Shown: positions 29,781-39,008 of the stretch, piece after piece | Layout: the number at the start of each line of letters is the position of its first letter | Position numbering within the stretch: the stretch's first letter is position 1 | Source: Chryseobacterium indologenes | GTDB taxonomy: Bacteria; Bacteroidota; Bacteroidia; Flavobacteriales; Weeksellaceae | NCBI RefSeq assembly: GCF_018362995.1 | Contig: NZ_CP074372.1 | Span: 434,001 to 498,000, forward strand | Reading direction: 5' to 3' | DNA length: 64,000 nt | Made by a program: the position numbers and the translations under genes | Notes under the pieces: generated by a model | What the model was told of the DNA's origin: nothing | What the model saw: only the letters and a program-made list of their open reading frames with translations | Databases searched by the model: none

Positions 29781-30202
29781 TATCCGTGAAGATATGTGAA
29801 ATGAGTGGTTTGAAAATTATTATCAGAAAATTCACAGCCTTTTTTAGGACTTTACTGATCCCTAATTGTTATAAAGAAATATTCGCAGTCATCTGTGAAA
29901 ATCCGTGAAATCTGTGGTTAGAAAATCATTAATTAGAAAATCCACAAAAGTTTTTAGGACTTTACTGATCCCTAATTGTTATAAAGAAATATTCGCAGTC
30001 ATCTGTAAAAATCCGTGAAATCAGTGGTTAGAAAATCATTAATTACAGAATCCACAAAAGTTTTTAGGACTTTACTGATCCCTAATTGTTATAAAGAAAT
30101 ATTCGCAGTCATCCGTGAAAATCTGTGAAATCAGTGGGCTGAGAATTGTTAATCACAAAATCAACAGCCTTTTTCCGGACTTTATTGAAACCCATACTAC
30201 CT
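29781..30202. repeat. 110-bp tandem repeat array (three full copies plus degenerate ends)
   Basis: Full units lie at 29841-29950, 29951-30060 and 30061-30170, each beginning TTTTTAGGACTTTACTGATC and differing by only a few bases. A degenerate right-half unit precedes them (29781-29840). A degenerate left end (30171-30190, TTTTCCGGACTTTATTG) follows, running almost to the GH3 start codon. Each unit holds a nested near-repeat of about 10 bases, ATCTGTGAAA/ATCCGTGAAA/TCTGTGG, and the spacing of 110 is exact. Units are not separated by variable spacers, so this is not a CRISPR. The array fills the leader between the putative promoter and GH3. Apart from this and the promoter, the 625-base gap from 29578 holds only the terminator. 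Confidence 0.95.
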
Positions 30203-32836
30203 ATGAAAAGAATTGTATTAATCCTATGTGCAACACTGGCAGCACCTTTATTTTTTGCCCAGAGTCATTATAAATACCCATTCAGAAACCCGGAGCTTCC
30301 GGTTAATGAAAGAATAGAAAACCTTCTTTCCTTATTAACAACAGAAGAAAAGATAGGTATGATGATGGATAATTCCCAGGCAGTTCCGCGTCTGGAAATT
30401 CCAGCCTATGGATGGTGGAATGAAGCACTTCACGGTGTGGCAAGAGCAGGTACAGCCACTGTTTTTCCTCAGGCAATCGGGATGGCGGCCACATGGGATG
30501 CTGCAGAGCATTTTAAAACTTTTGAAATGATTTCCGATGAAGCACGTGCAAAATACAACAGGTCTTTTGATGAAGCTCTAAAAACAGGGCGGTACGAAGG
30601 ACTGACCTTTTGGACACCCAATATCAATATTTTTCGTGACCCAAGATGGGGAAGAGGCCAGGAAACCTATGGTGAAGACCCCTATCTTACCTCTGTTCTG
30701 GGCGTTGCTGCAGTAAAAGGCCTGCAGGGAAACGACCCGAAATTTTTTAAAACCCACGCCTGTGCCAAACATTTTGCGGTACACAGCGGACCGGAATGGA
30801 ACCGCCACTCTTATAACGCAGAAATATCAAAAAGAGATCTGTATGAGACGTACCTTCCCGCTTTCAAAGCATTGGTTCAGGAAGGGAATGTAAGAGAAGT
30901 AATGTGTGCCTACAATGCTTTTGACGGGCAGCCATGTTGTGCAAACAATACTTTACTTACTGAAATTCTCCGTGGAAAATGGAAGTATGACGGAATGGTG
31001 GTCTCAGACTGTTGGGCACTGGCCGATTTCTTTCAGAAAAAATACCATGGCACTCATCCTGACGAAAAAACAACCGCAGCAGATGCCTTGAAACATTCTA
31101 CAGATCTGGAATGCGGAGATACCTATAATAATCTGAATAAATCTCTTGCAAGCGGATTGATTACCGAAAAAGATATCGATGCATCGATGCGCAGAATCCT
31201 GAAAGGGTGGTTTGAGCTGGGAATGCTTGATCCGAAATCTTCCGTTCACTGGAATACCATTCCTTATTCTGTAGTAGATTCTGAAGAACATAAAAAACAG
31301 GCATTGAAAATGGCACAAAAATCAATTGTGCTGATGAAAAACGAAAAGAATGTTCTGCCTCTCAGCAGAAGTATTAAAAAAATTGCCGTTGTAGGCCCGA
31401 ATGCTGATGACGGATTGATGCAGTTAGGAAACTATAATGGAACTCCTTCTTCCATTGTAACGATTTTAGACGGAATCAAAACCAAATTTCCAAATGCTGA
31501 AATCATCTACGAAAAAGGAAGTGAAGTAACAGATCCTTCGTCCAGAACGTCACTCTATCAGAATTTCATCAGTCAGAAAAACGGCGCGAAAGGAATGAAA
31601 GTAGAGTTCTTCAATAACAATGAATTCAAAGGGCAGCCGGCAAATACTTCCGTAAATTCCACCGCCATCAGCTACAACAGCTTTGGAGGAACCCAGCTTG
31701 CGCCCAATGTAGGAAGAGAAAATACCTCAGCCATTATTTCAGGAATTTTCAAAAGCACCTATACAGGAGATGTCGTATTTTCTGCTTCCACTTCTGATAT
31801 CTATACACTTTTTGTGGACGGAAAAGAAATCGCCACAAGAAAAGGACCGGATGCAAGACATCCTTCGGAGTTTCCTGTAAAAATGGAAAAAGGAAAAGAA
31901 TACCAGATAGAGCTGCGTCATACACAAAAAGGAAAATATGTAAGCATAACCTTTGAAGTCTACAGAAAAGACCCTGCTAATTTTGCTTCGGTGAGAGAAA
32001 AGGCGAAAAGTGCAGACGTCATTGTCTTTGCAGGCGGACTTTCTCCAAGTCTGGAAGGTGAAGAGATGATGGTGAATGCAGAAGGCTTCAGAGGGGGTGA
32101 CAAAACTTCCATTGCCCTTCCTAAAGTTCAGCGGGACCTGTTGGCGGAGCTGAGAAAAACAGGAAAACCTGTTGTGTTTGTTCTTTGTACCGGAAGTGCT
32201 CTGGGATTGGAGCAGGATGAAAAAAATTATGATGCTTTACTAAATGCCTGGTATGGCGGGCAATCCGGAGGAACGGCTGTAGCAGATGTTTTGGCAGGGG
32301 ATTATAATCCTTCGGGAAAATTACCTATTACCTTTTACAAAAATCTTGAACAGCTGGATAGCGCTCTTTCAAAGACAAGCAAGCATGAAGGATTTGAAAA
32401 TTATGATATGCAGGGGAGAACGTACCGTTACATGACGGAAAAACCTCTTTATCCGTTCGGGCACGGCCTGAGCTATTCAAAATTTGTTTACGGAGATTCA
32501 AAGCTGGCCAAAAATACAATCAGTACTAACGAAAATGTAATGATCACAATTCCGGTGACCAATTTTTCAGAAAGAGATGGCGAAGAAGTGGTTCAGGTCT
32601 ATATTAAAAGAAATAATGATGCCCAGGCACCGGTAAAAACGTTAAGGGCTTTTGAAAGGACTTTGATCAAATCAAAAGAAACAAAAAATATTCAGCTCAA
32701 CCTTTCCAAAGATTCATTTGCCTTCTATGATGAAAAAGCAGATGATCTGATTTCAAAACCCGGCGATTATACCATTTTTTATGGCGGAACTTCTTATGAT
32801 GCGGGGTTAAAAAGTATTCCGCTAAAAGTAAAATAA
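30203..32836 (+). CDS. Secreted GH3 beta-xylosidase with PA14 insert
   Basis: 877 residues from ATG 30203, where a clean signal peptide begins (MKRIVLILCATLAAPLFFAQ, residues 1-20). An in-frame ATG at 30146 would add 19 residues translated from repeat DNA and bury the signal peptide, so it is rejected. The GH3 barrel has KHFAVHSGPEWNRHSYN and the nucleophile Asp269 in GMVVSDCWALADF. A PA14 domain is inserted in the second domain at about 455-590 (VEFFNNNEFKG to VSITFEVYRKD). A fibronectin-III-like domain ends the protein. Domain order and the neighbouring arabinofuranosidase suggest beta-xylosidase acting on arabinoxylo-oligosaccharides. It probably forms an operon with GH51, 53 bases downstream. 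Confidence 0.92.
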   Translation: MKRIVLILCATLAAPLFFAQSHYKYPFRNPELPVNERIENLLSLLTTEEKIGMMMDNSQAVPRLEIPAYGWWNEALHGVARAGTATVFPQAIGMAATWDAAEHFKTFEMISDEARAKYNRSFDEALKTGRYEGLTFWTPNINIFRDPRWGRGQETYGEDPYLTSVLGVAAVKGLQGNDPKFFKTHACAKHFAVHSGPEWNRHSYNAEISKRDLYETYLPAFKALVQEGNVREVMCAYNAFDGQPCCANNTLLTEILRGKWKYDGMVVSDCWALADFFQKKYHGTHPDEKTTAADALKHSTDLECGDTYNNLNKSLASGLITEKDIDASMRRILKGWFELGMLDPKSSVHWNTIPYSVVDSEEHKKQALKMAQKSIVLMKNEKNVLPLSRSIKKIAVVGPNADDGLMQLGNYNGTPSSIVTILDGIKTKFPNAEIIYEKGSEVTDPSSRTSLYQNFISQKNGAKGMKVEFFNNNEFKGQPANTSVNSTAISYNSFGGTQLAPNVGRENTSAIISGIFKSTYTGDVVFSASTSDIYTLFVDGKEIATRKGPDARHPSEFPVKMEKGKEYQIELRHTQKGKYVSITFEVYRKDPANFASVREKAKSADVIVFAGGLSPSLEGEEMMVNAEGFRGGDKTSIALPKVQRDLLAELRKTGKPVVFVLCTGSALGLEQDEKNYDALLNAWYGGQSGGTAVADVLAGDYNPSGKLPITFYKNLEQLDSALSKTSKHEGFENYDMQGRTYRYMTEKPLYPFGHGLSYSKFVYGDSKLAKNTISTNENVMITIPVTNFSERDGEEVVQVYIKRNNDAQAPVKTLRAFERTLIKSKETKNIQLNLSKDSFAFYDEKADDLISKPGDYTIFYGGTSYDAGLKSIPLKVK

Positions 32837-32889
32837 AAATTGATTCAGGACAAATTGAGATTTGCTTTAGTTTTCAAAATATACGATCT

Positions 32890-34878
32890 ATGACAACCAA
32901 AAATAAAATATTTTCCATCACAATTTCCCTCAGTGCCGCTTTTTTTTCGGCTCAGAATAATATGGTCCGTACCTTTAACCTGGATCTGAAAGAAACCTCT
33001 GCTCCTGTTAAAATACAGCCCACCATGTACGGGATTTTCTTTGAAGACATCAATTTTGCAGCAGATGGCGGATTGTATGCTGAGCTGATTAAAAACCGAA
33101 GCTTTGAATTTGATGAACCTTTTACAGGATGGAAACAGCCCAACACAAAAACACTCTCTCCTAATCTGGATTCCGGGTTTCTGACCATTTATTCCGATCC
33201 TGCCAAAACCAATAAGAATTACGCGAGGATTACCGTTCTCAATGATAAAAATTATATTCTCGAAAATGAAGGATTCAGAGGAATAGGCCTTCATCAGGAT
33301 GAAAATTATGATTTTAGTTTTGATCTGGAGAATGTTTCAGGAAATATTGCTGCAGTAAATGCCAGTCTTGTTGATGAAAACGGGAAGGAGATTTCTTCAG
33401 TTTCCACACTCATCAAAGGAAAGGGGTGGCGGAAATACATAGCCGTTTTTAAATCACCACAAACCGTAGAAAAAGCAAAACTGCGGATCACATTTACCGG
33501 AAACGGTATTGTAAACATGGATATGATTTCCCTCTTCCCGCAAGATACCTGGAAAGGCAGAAAAGGAGGCTTACGAAAAGATCTTGTTCAGAAACTGTAT
33601 GATTTGCAACCCGGATTTTTGAGATTTCCTGGAGGCTGTATTGTTGAAGGAAGAACGTTGGCAGAGCGATATCAGTGGAAAAAAACAATAGGAAATGTGG
33701 CAGACCGTGAATACCTCATCAATAAATGGAGTACAGGATTTCCGCACAGGCTTACACCGGATTACGGGCAGTCTTTCGGATTGGGATTTTATGAATATTT
33801 CCAGCTTTCCGAAGATCTGGGTGCAGAACCGGTTCCTATTCTGAGTTGTGGAATGGCATGCCAGTTCAACACCGCAGAACTGGTGAAAATGGAAGACCTT
33901 GATCCCTACGTTCAGGATGCCCTGGACCTGATTGAATTTGCCAACGGAGGTTCTGGCACAAAATGGGGTAAAATCCGTGCTGAAATGGGACATCCAAAGC
34001 CTTTTAATTTAAAAATTATCGGAGTGGGAAATGAACAGTGGGGAGCGGATTATATTGAACGCTATAAAGTATTTGAAAAATCCATTCATGCAAAATATCC
34101 TGACGTTAAGATCATCTCCGGAAGCGGACCGTCACCTGACGGCGAATTCTTCGAGTATGGATGGAAAGAGTTGAAGCAGCTTAATGCGCAGATTGTAGAT
34201 GAACATTATTACAATTCTCCCGAATGGTTCGTGCAAAATGCAGGCAGATACGATAAATATGACCGCTCCGGGCCAAAAGTTTTTGCCGGGGAATATGCAG
34301 CCCAGTCTGTAGGCGTGGTAAAACCTGATAATAAAAATAACTGGCTGACCGCCCTTTCGGAAGCCGCTTTTATGACCGGTCTTGAAAGAAATGCAGATGT
34401 TGTGTATATGACTTCCTATGCACCGCTTTTTGCCCATGCTGATAGCTGGCAGTGGACACCCGATCTCATCTGGTTCAATAATCTGAAATCTTATGCAACC
34501 CCGAATTATTATGTTCAGAAATTATTCTCCAATAATAAAGGAACGGATGTACTGAAAATAGAAAGCAACGGAAAAGCAGTATCCGGCCAGGAAAAATTAT
34601 ACGCTACAGCAGTAAAAGACGCGAAAACTCATGAGATCATTATTAAAATCGTCAATGCTGATACTCAGGCTAAAACAGTAAATATCAAAGCCGGAACTCT
34701 GAAAATGGGTAAAAAAATAACCAAAATCCTTCTGTCTGCAGCACAGCTTTCTACTGAAAATAGTTTCGATGCTGAACCCATAAAACCTAAAGAAGAGATT
34801 TCTGAAGTCAAAAATGGGGAAATTTCAACGAAAATTCCCACCAATTCTTTAGTGGTTTTAAAGTTGAAAACAATTTAA
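32890..34878 (+). CDS. Secreted GH51 alpha-L-arabinofuranosidase
   Basis: 662 residues; signal peptide ending FSAQ at residue 22. An N-terminal carbohydrate-binding-like beta domain (about 70-220) is followed by the GH51 barrel with FLRFPGGCIVEG. The acid/base Glu382 is in IGVGNEQWGADY and the nucleophile Glu468 in KVFAGEYAAQ, and VDEHYYNSPEWF lies between them. A C-terminal beta domain completes the usual layout. It removes terminal arabinofuranose from arabinoxylan or arabinan. Position between the GH3 gene and the ara operon, and the shared promoter type, tie it to arabinose control. Confidence 0.95.
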   Translation: MTTKNKIFSITISLSAAFFSAQNNMVRTFNLDLKETSAPVKIQPTMYGIFFEDINFAADGGLYAELIKNRSFEFDEPFTGWKQPNTKTLSPNLDSGFLTIYSDPAKTNKNYARITVLNDKNYILENEGFRGIGLHQDENYDFSFDLENVSGNIAAVNASLVDENGKEISSVSTLIKGKGWRKYIAVFKSPQTVEKAKLRITFTGNGIVNMDMISLFPQDTWKGRKGGLRKDLVQKLYDLQPGFLRFPGGCIVEGRTLAERYQWKKTIGNVADREYLINKWSTGFPHRLTPDYGQSFGLGFYEYFQLSEDLGAEPVPILSCGMACQFNTAELVKMEDLDPYVQDALDLIEFANGGSGTKWGKIRAEMGHPKPFNLKIIGVGNEQWGADYIERYKVFEKSIHAKYPDVKIISGSGPSPDGEFFEYGWKELKQLNAQIVDEHYYNSPEWFVQNAGRYDKYDRSGPKVFAGEYAAQSVGVVKPDNKNNWLTALSEAAFMTGLERNADVVYMTSYAPLFAHADSWQWTPDLIWFNNLKSYATPNYYVQKLFSNNKGTDVLKIESNGKAVSGQEKLYATAVKDAKTHEIIIKIVNADTQAKTVNIKAGTLKMGKKITKILLSAAQLSTENSFDAEPIKPKEEISEVKNGEISTKIPTNSLVVLKLKTI

Positions 34879-34906
34879 GTAGCTGTAAAACATATGTTTA
34901 TGAAAA

Positions 34907-34951
34907 ATAAGTGTGTTTTTTACATTTATTGAAAATAGAATCTTATATTTG
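34907..34951 (+). promoter_or_regulatory. araB promoter with putative AraR operator
   Basis: ATAAGTGT-N7-ACATTTAT (34907-34929) is an imperfect 23-bp palindrome. The -7 box TATATTTG follows at 34944-34951, matching the Bacteroidota consensus TAnnTTTG, and araB begins 55 bases later. No TTG stands at the expected -33 distance, and the operator covers that region, consistent with control by a bound regulator. Confidence 0.7.
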
Positions 34952-35006
34952 TTTTTATCTCATCAGGAGAATTTAAAATCTCAACAATCAAAAACGTTTC
35001 ACCACC

Positions 35007-36707
35007 ATGAAAAAATATGTCATCGGGCTGGACTATGGTACAGATTCCGTACGGGCCGTCCTTATTGATACTGAAAACGGTTCCGAAATAACTTCTTCAG
35101 TCAGCTACTACCAGAGATGGAAGGAAGGTAAATTCTGTAATCCCTCAGCCAATAGTTTCAGACAGCATCCTTCAGATCATATTGAAGGTCTGGAAAAGAC
35201 TATTTCAGAAGTAGTACAAGAAAGCGGAATACCGGCAGAACAAATCGTCAGTATTTGTATTGATACTACAGGATCGTCGCCGCTTCCTGTAACCAATGAT
35301 GGAACAGCCCTGGCACTGGTTCCGGGATTTGAAGAAAATCCCAATGCTATGATGGTTTTATGGAAAGACCACACCGCCATTCGTGAAGCCGAAGAAATCA
35401 ATACCCTGGCAAGAACATGGGGTGGTGAAGATTATACAAAATATGAAGGCGGTATTTATTCTTCAGAATGGTTCTGGGCTAAAATACTGCACATCAGCAG
35501 AGCAGATGCAGAAGTAAAAAATGCGGCTTATAGCTGGATGGAACACTGTGATTATCTGACTTTCCTTTTATCAGATCATAAAGACCTGGCTACCTTTAAA
35601 AGAAGCCGTTGTGCAGCTGGCCACAAAGCTATGTGGCATGAGTCATGGGACGGCCTGCCTTCCGAAGAATTCCTCAACAGGCTTGATCCTTCTCTGGGAG
35701 CGCTCAGATCAAGATTATACCGGGAAACCTATACTTCAGATGAAATTGCCGGTTACCTGAATGAAGAATGGGCTGCAAAAACCGGTCTTACCACCAAAAC
35801 CATCATTACCGTGGGAACCTTTGATGCCCACTCAGGAGCTGTAGGAGCCAGAGTGGAAGAAAATACACTGATCAGGATCATGGGAACTTCTACCTGTGAT
35901 ATTATGGTAGCCTCACAGGAAGCTATCGGAGAAAAAACGGTAAAAGGAATCTGTGGACAGGTTGACGGCTCCGTAATTCCCGGATTGATAGGGCTTGAAG
36001 CAGGGCAGTCTGCCTTTGGAGATGTGCTGGCATGGTATAAAGATATCCTGATGTGGCCGGTTCACCAGGTTATGGTGCATTCCGAAAGTATTTCAGATGA
36101 GCAGAAGACAAAGCTTGCTGAAGAAATGGAGGCAGGACTTATCAGAAAATTAACCCTTGAAGCAGAAAAAATTCCTCTTTCAGATACCGTTCCGATTGCC
36201 TTGGACTGGGTAAACGGAAGGAGAACACCGGATGCAGATCAGGAACTTAAAGCAGCCATCAGTCAGCTTTCTCTGGGAACAGAAGCTCCCCATATTTTCA
36301 AAGCTTTGGTGAATGCCATTTGTTTCGGAGCTAAAAAGATCGTTGACCGTTTTGAAGAAGAAGGTGTGAAAATCAATAAAGTGATCGGAATCGGAGGAGT
36401 AGCAAGGAAATCGCCGTTTATCATGCAGACACTCGCTAATGTTCTGGATATGCCGATTGTTGTTGCCGCTTCGGACCAGACTCCTGCGCTGGGGGCTGCT
36501 GTTTATGCGGCCGTATCAGCAGGAATTTATCCGACTGTACAGGAAGCAAGCATGAAAATGGGTTCCGGATTTGAAGCAGAATACGAACCGAAAGCCGAAG
36601 AAGTACAGCACTACAGAGAATTAATGCAGCAATACCAGAAGCTCGCTGATTTTGTAGAATACAATACCAAGCTGAAAAACAACAGAAAAGAACTTCAGAG
36701 CTCCTGA
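35007..36707 (+). CDS. araB: L-ribulokinase
   Basis: FGGY-family kinase of 566 residues, the length typical of ribulokinase and clearly longer than XylB. It phosphorylates L-ribulose to L-ribulose-5-phosphate in the cytoplasm. Visible signatures are GLDYGTDSVRAVLID at residues about 7-21, CIDTTGSSPLPV (about 86-97), GTFDAHSGAVGA and IMGTSTCDIM in the second domain, and GIGGVARKSPFIMQTLANVL near the C-terminus. It is the first gene of araB-araD-araA-galM-symporter, all on the plus strand with short gaps. Confidence 0.96.
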   Translation: MKKYVIGLDYGTDSVRAVLIDTENGSEITSSVSYYQRWKEGKFCNPSANSFRQHPSDHIEGLEKTISEVVQESGIPAEQIVSICIDTTGSSPLPVTNDGTALALVPGFEENPNAMMVLWKDHTAIREAEEINTLARTWGGEDYTKYEGGIYSSEWFWAKILHISRADAEVKNAAYSWMEHCDYLTFLLSDHKDLATFKRSRCAAGHKAMWHESWDGLPSEEFLNRLDPSLGALRSRLYRETYTSDEIAGYLNEEWAAKTGLTTKTIITVGTFDAHSGAVGARVEENTLIRIMGTSTCDIMVASQEAIGEKTVKGICGQVDGSVIPGLIGLEAGQSAFGDVLAWYKDILMWPVHQVMVHSESISDEQKTKLAEEMEAGLIRKLTLEAEKIPLSDTVPIALDWVNGRRTPDADQELKAAISQLSLGTEAPHIFKALVNAICFGAKKIVDRFEEEGVKINKVIGIGGVARKSPFIMQTLANVLDMPIVVAASDQTPALGAAVYAAVSAGIYPTVQEASMKMGSGFEAEYEPKAEEVQHYRELMQQYQKLADFVEYNTKLKNNRKELQSS

Positions 36708-36734
36708 ATATTAACCTTTTGAATGATACTCAAA

Positions 36735-37445
36735 ATGAATACTTATAAAGAACTCCAAAGAGAATGTTATGAAGCGAATATGCAGCTGGATGCCCTGAAG
36801 CTGGTGGTCTATACCTTTGGGAATGTAAGCGCTGTGGATCGCGACAAGGGGATTTTTGCGATTAAACCAAGCGGTGTCCCTTATGATATTTTAAAACCGG
36901 AAGATATGGTGATTTTAGACTTTGATGCCAATGTCATTGAAGGCAGGCTCAGACCTTCTTCCGATACCAAAACCCACGCTTACCTGTACAAAAACTGGGA
37001 AAACATCGGTGGGATTTCTCACACTCATGCGATCTATTCCGTGGCCTGGGCACAGGCACAAATGGATATTCCTGTTTTCGGAACCACCCATGCAGACTAT
37101 CTTACGACAGATATTCCCTGCGCTCCACCTATGCGGGATGAACTGATTGAAGGAAACTACGAATACAATACAGGAATACAGATTCTGGAATGCTTTAAAG
37201 AAAAACAGCTCTCTCCGGAAGAGGTAGAAATGGTTCTGATCGGCAATCACGGTCCGTTTACCTGGGGAAAAAATGCTGAGAAAGCAGTCTACAACAGTAA
37301 AGTGCTGGAAACCATTGCCGAAATGGCTTATCTCACCAGACAGATCAATCCTGATGCAGAGCGCCTGAAAGATTCGCTCATCAAAAAACACTATGAACGT
37401 AAACACGGCAAGAATGCTTATTACGGACAGGAATTTAAACACTAA
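36735..37445 (+). CDS. araD: L-ribulose-5-phosphate 4-epimerase
   Basis: Class II aldolase-fold, zinc-dependent enzyme converting L-ribulose-5-phosphate to D-xylulose-5-phosphate, joining arabinose to the xylose pathway. Family segments are TFGNVSAVDR (about 26-35), IKPSGVPY, the zinc-binding HTHAIYS and TTHADYLT stretches, and NHGPFTWGKNAEKAV (about 174-188). The start at ATG 36735 (MNTYKELQRE, 236 residues) matches the known N-terminus better than the ATG four codons earlier at 36723. Confidence 0.95.
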   Translation: MNTYKELQRECYEANMQLDALKLVVYTFGNVSAVDRDKGIFAIKPSGVPYDILKPEDMVILDFDANVIEGRLRPSSDTKTHAYLYKNWENIGGISHTHAIYSVAWAQAQMDIPVFGTTHADYLTTDIPCAPPMRDELIEGNYEYNTGIQILECFKEKQLSPEEVEMVLIGNHGPFTWGKNAEKAVYNSKVLETIAEMAYLTRQINPDAERLKDSLIKKHYERKHGKNAYYGQEFKH

Positions 37446-37484
37446 ACACTTCAACATCAACAACTATTAACGATCAACAAAATT

Positions 37485-38981
37485 ATGTTAACACCTCTCA
37501 ATACCAAAGAAATCTGGTTCATCACAGGAAGTCAGCATTTATACGGACCAGAAACACTGGCACAGGTAGCAGGCCACTCACAAAAAATTGTGGCAGAACT
37601 TGAAAAATCTTCTTTCATTCCGGTAAAAGTCATTGTAAAGCCAACGGTAAAAACTACCGAAGAGATATTTGAAACCATTGCAGCAGCCAATCAGGCAGAA
37701 AACTGTATAGGAATCATCACGTGGATGCACACTTTTTCACCCGCCAAAATGTGGATCAGAGGATTAAAAATCTTACAGAAACCTCTTTTGCATCTGCATA
37801 CCCAATTTAACAGAGATATTCCATGGTCAACCATGGATATGGATTTTATGAATCTTAACCAGGCAGCTCACGGAGACCGTGAATTTGGTTTCATGGTAAG
37901 CAGACTCAGAAAGAACAGAAAAGTAGTGGTAGGACACTGGTCAGAAGAAAGAGTTCAGAAGCAGATCGGCGACTGGAGCCGTGTTGCTGCAGGCTGGGAC
38001 GACTGGCAGGGAGCTAAATTTGCCCGTTTCGGAGATAATATGAGATTTGTAGCCGTTACGGATGGTGATAAAGTAGAAGCTGAAACCCAATTCGGCTTTT
38101 CAGTCAATACCTGGGGACTCGGTGATCTTGTTGGAGTTATCAATTCAATAAGTGAAGGGGAAATAAAAAGCCTTATGGAAGAATATGAATCTTCTTATCA
38201 CATGGCAACATCCCTTTTACAAGGAGGAACTAACAGAAGTTCACTTCATACCGCTGCAAAAATTGAATTAGGACTTGAAAAATTTTTAAAAGAGGGAGGA
38301 TTTAAAGGATTTTCTGATACTTTTGAAGACCTTCACGGGCTGGAGCAGCTGCCGGGAATTGCCGTACAGCGCCTGATGCAGAAAGGATACGGATTTGCAG
38401 GCGAAGGAGACTGGAAAACAGCAGCACTCGTACGTGCCATGAAAACAATGGGGCAGGGCCTTGAAGGAGGGAATGCCTTTATGGAAGATTATACCTATCA
38501 TCTGGATCCTTCCAATCCTTCCATTTTAGGTTCTCATATGCTGGAAGTAGATCCTGTGCTTGCAGCCGGAAAACCTTCATGTGAGATCCATCCGCTGGGA
38601 ATCGGGGGAAAAGCAGATCCGGTGCGTCTTGTTTTTAACTCCAGAGGAAATATTGATTCTCTGAACGCTGCCCTGATGGACTTTGGAAACCATTTCAGAC
38701 TGCTGATCAACAAAACCAGAGCATTGGAAATTACAGAAGAGTTGCCAAAACTCCCTGTAGCAAGGGTTTTATGGAAACCTCTTCCTGATTTATATACCGC
38801 CGCAGAAGCCTGGATACTGGCTGGAGGGGCACACCATACATGTTACAGTGAAAATATTTCAGCAGAGCAGCTGGAGGATTTTGCTGAGATAGCTGGGATT
38901 GAATCATTAGTCATTGATGAAGATACCAGAATGCGTGATTTTAAAAATACACTTCGTTGGAATGAAATGTATTATCGTTAA
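37485..38981 (+). CDS. araA: L-arabinose isomerase
   Basis: Converts L-arabinose to L-ribulose in the cytoplasm, first step of the ara pathway. The 498 residues are standard. It opens with [17 protein letters not shown] (about 9-25). [16 protein letters not shown] (about 80-95), [29 protein letters not shown] and the C-terminal [13 protein letters not shown] and GGAHHTCYS segments are all conserved. It lies 39 bases after araD. Intact and typical. Confidence 0.97.
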   Translation: MLTPLNTKEIWFITGSQHLYGPETLAQVAGHSQKIVAELEKSSFIPVKVIVKPTVKTTEEIFETIAAANQAENCIGIITWMHTFSPAKMWIRGLKILQKPLLHLHTQFNRDIPWSTMDMDFMNLNQAAHGDREFGFMVSRLRKNRKVVVGHWSEERVQKQIGDWSRVAAGWDDWQGAKFARFGDNMRFVAVTDGDKVEAETQFGFSVNTWGLGDLVGVINSISEGEIKSLMEEYESSYHMATSLLQGGTNRSSLHTAAKIELGLEKFLKEGGFKGFSDTFEDLHGLEQLPGIAVQRLMQKGYGFAGEGDWKTAALVRAMKTMGQGLEGGNAFMEDYTYHLDPSNPSILGSHMLEVDPVLAAGKPSCEIHPLGIGGKADPVRLVFNSRGNIDSLNAALMDFGNHFRLLINKTRALEITEELPKLPVARVLWKPLPDLYTAAEAWILAGGAHHTCYSENISAEQLEDFAEIAGIESLVIDEDTRMRDFKNTLRWNEMYYR

Positions 38982-39008
38982 TTAATTTTAAAAAATATGT
39001 AAATAATT

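Noticed and set aside
29841..30170. Possible CRISPR array
   Set aside because: Units are 110 bp, contiguous and nearly identical with no unique spacers, and no cas genes are present.
30146..30202. Upstream extension of GH3 into the repeat array
   Set aside because: It would place 19 repeat-derived residues before a complete signal peptide that starts at 30203.
32845..33294. 149-codon minus-strand frame
   Set aside because: Antisense to the start of GH51, including its signal peptide.
36915..37463. 182-codon minus-strand frame
   Set aside because: Antisense to araD; Phe/Cys/His-rich composition typical of a shadow frame.
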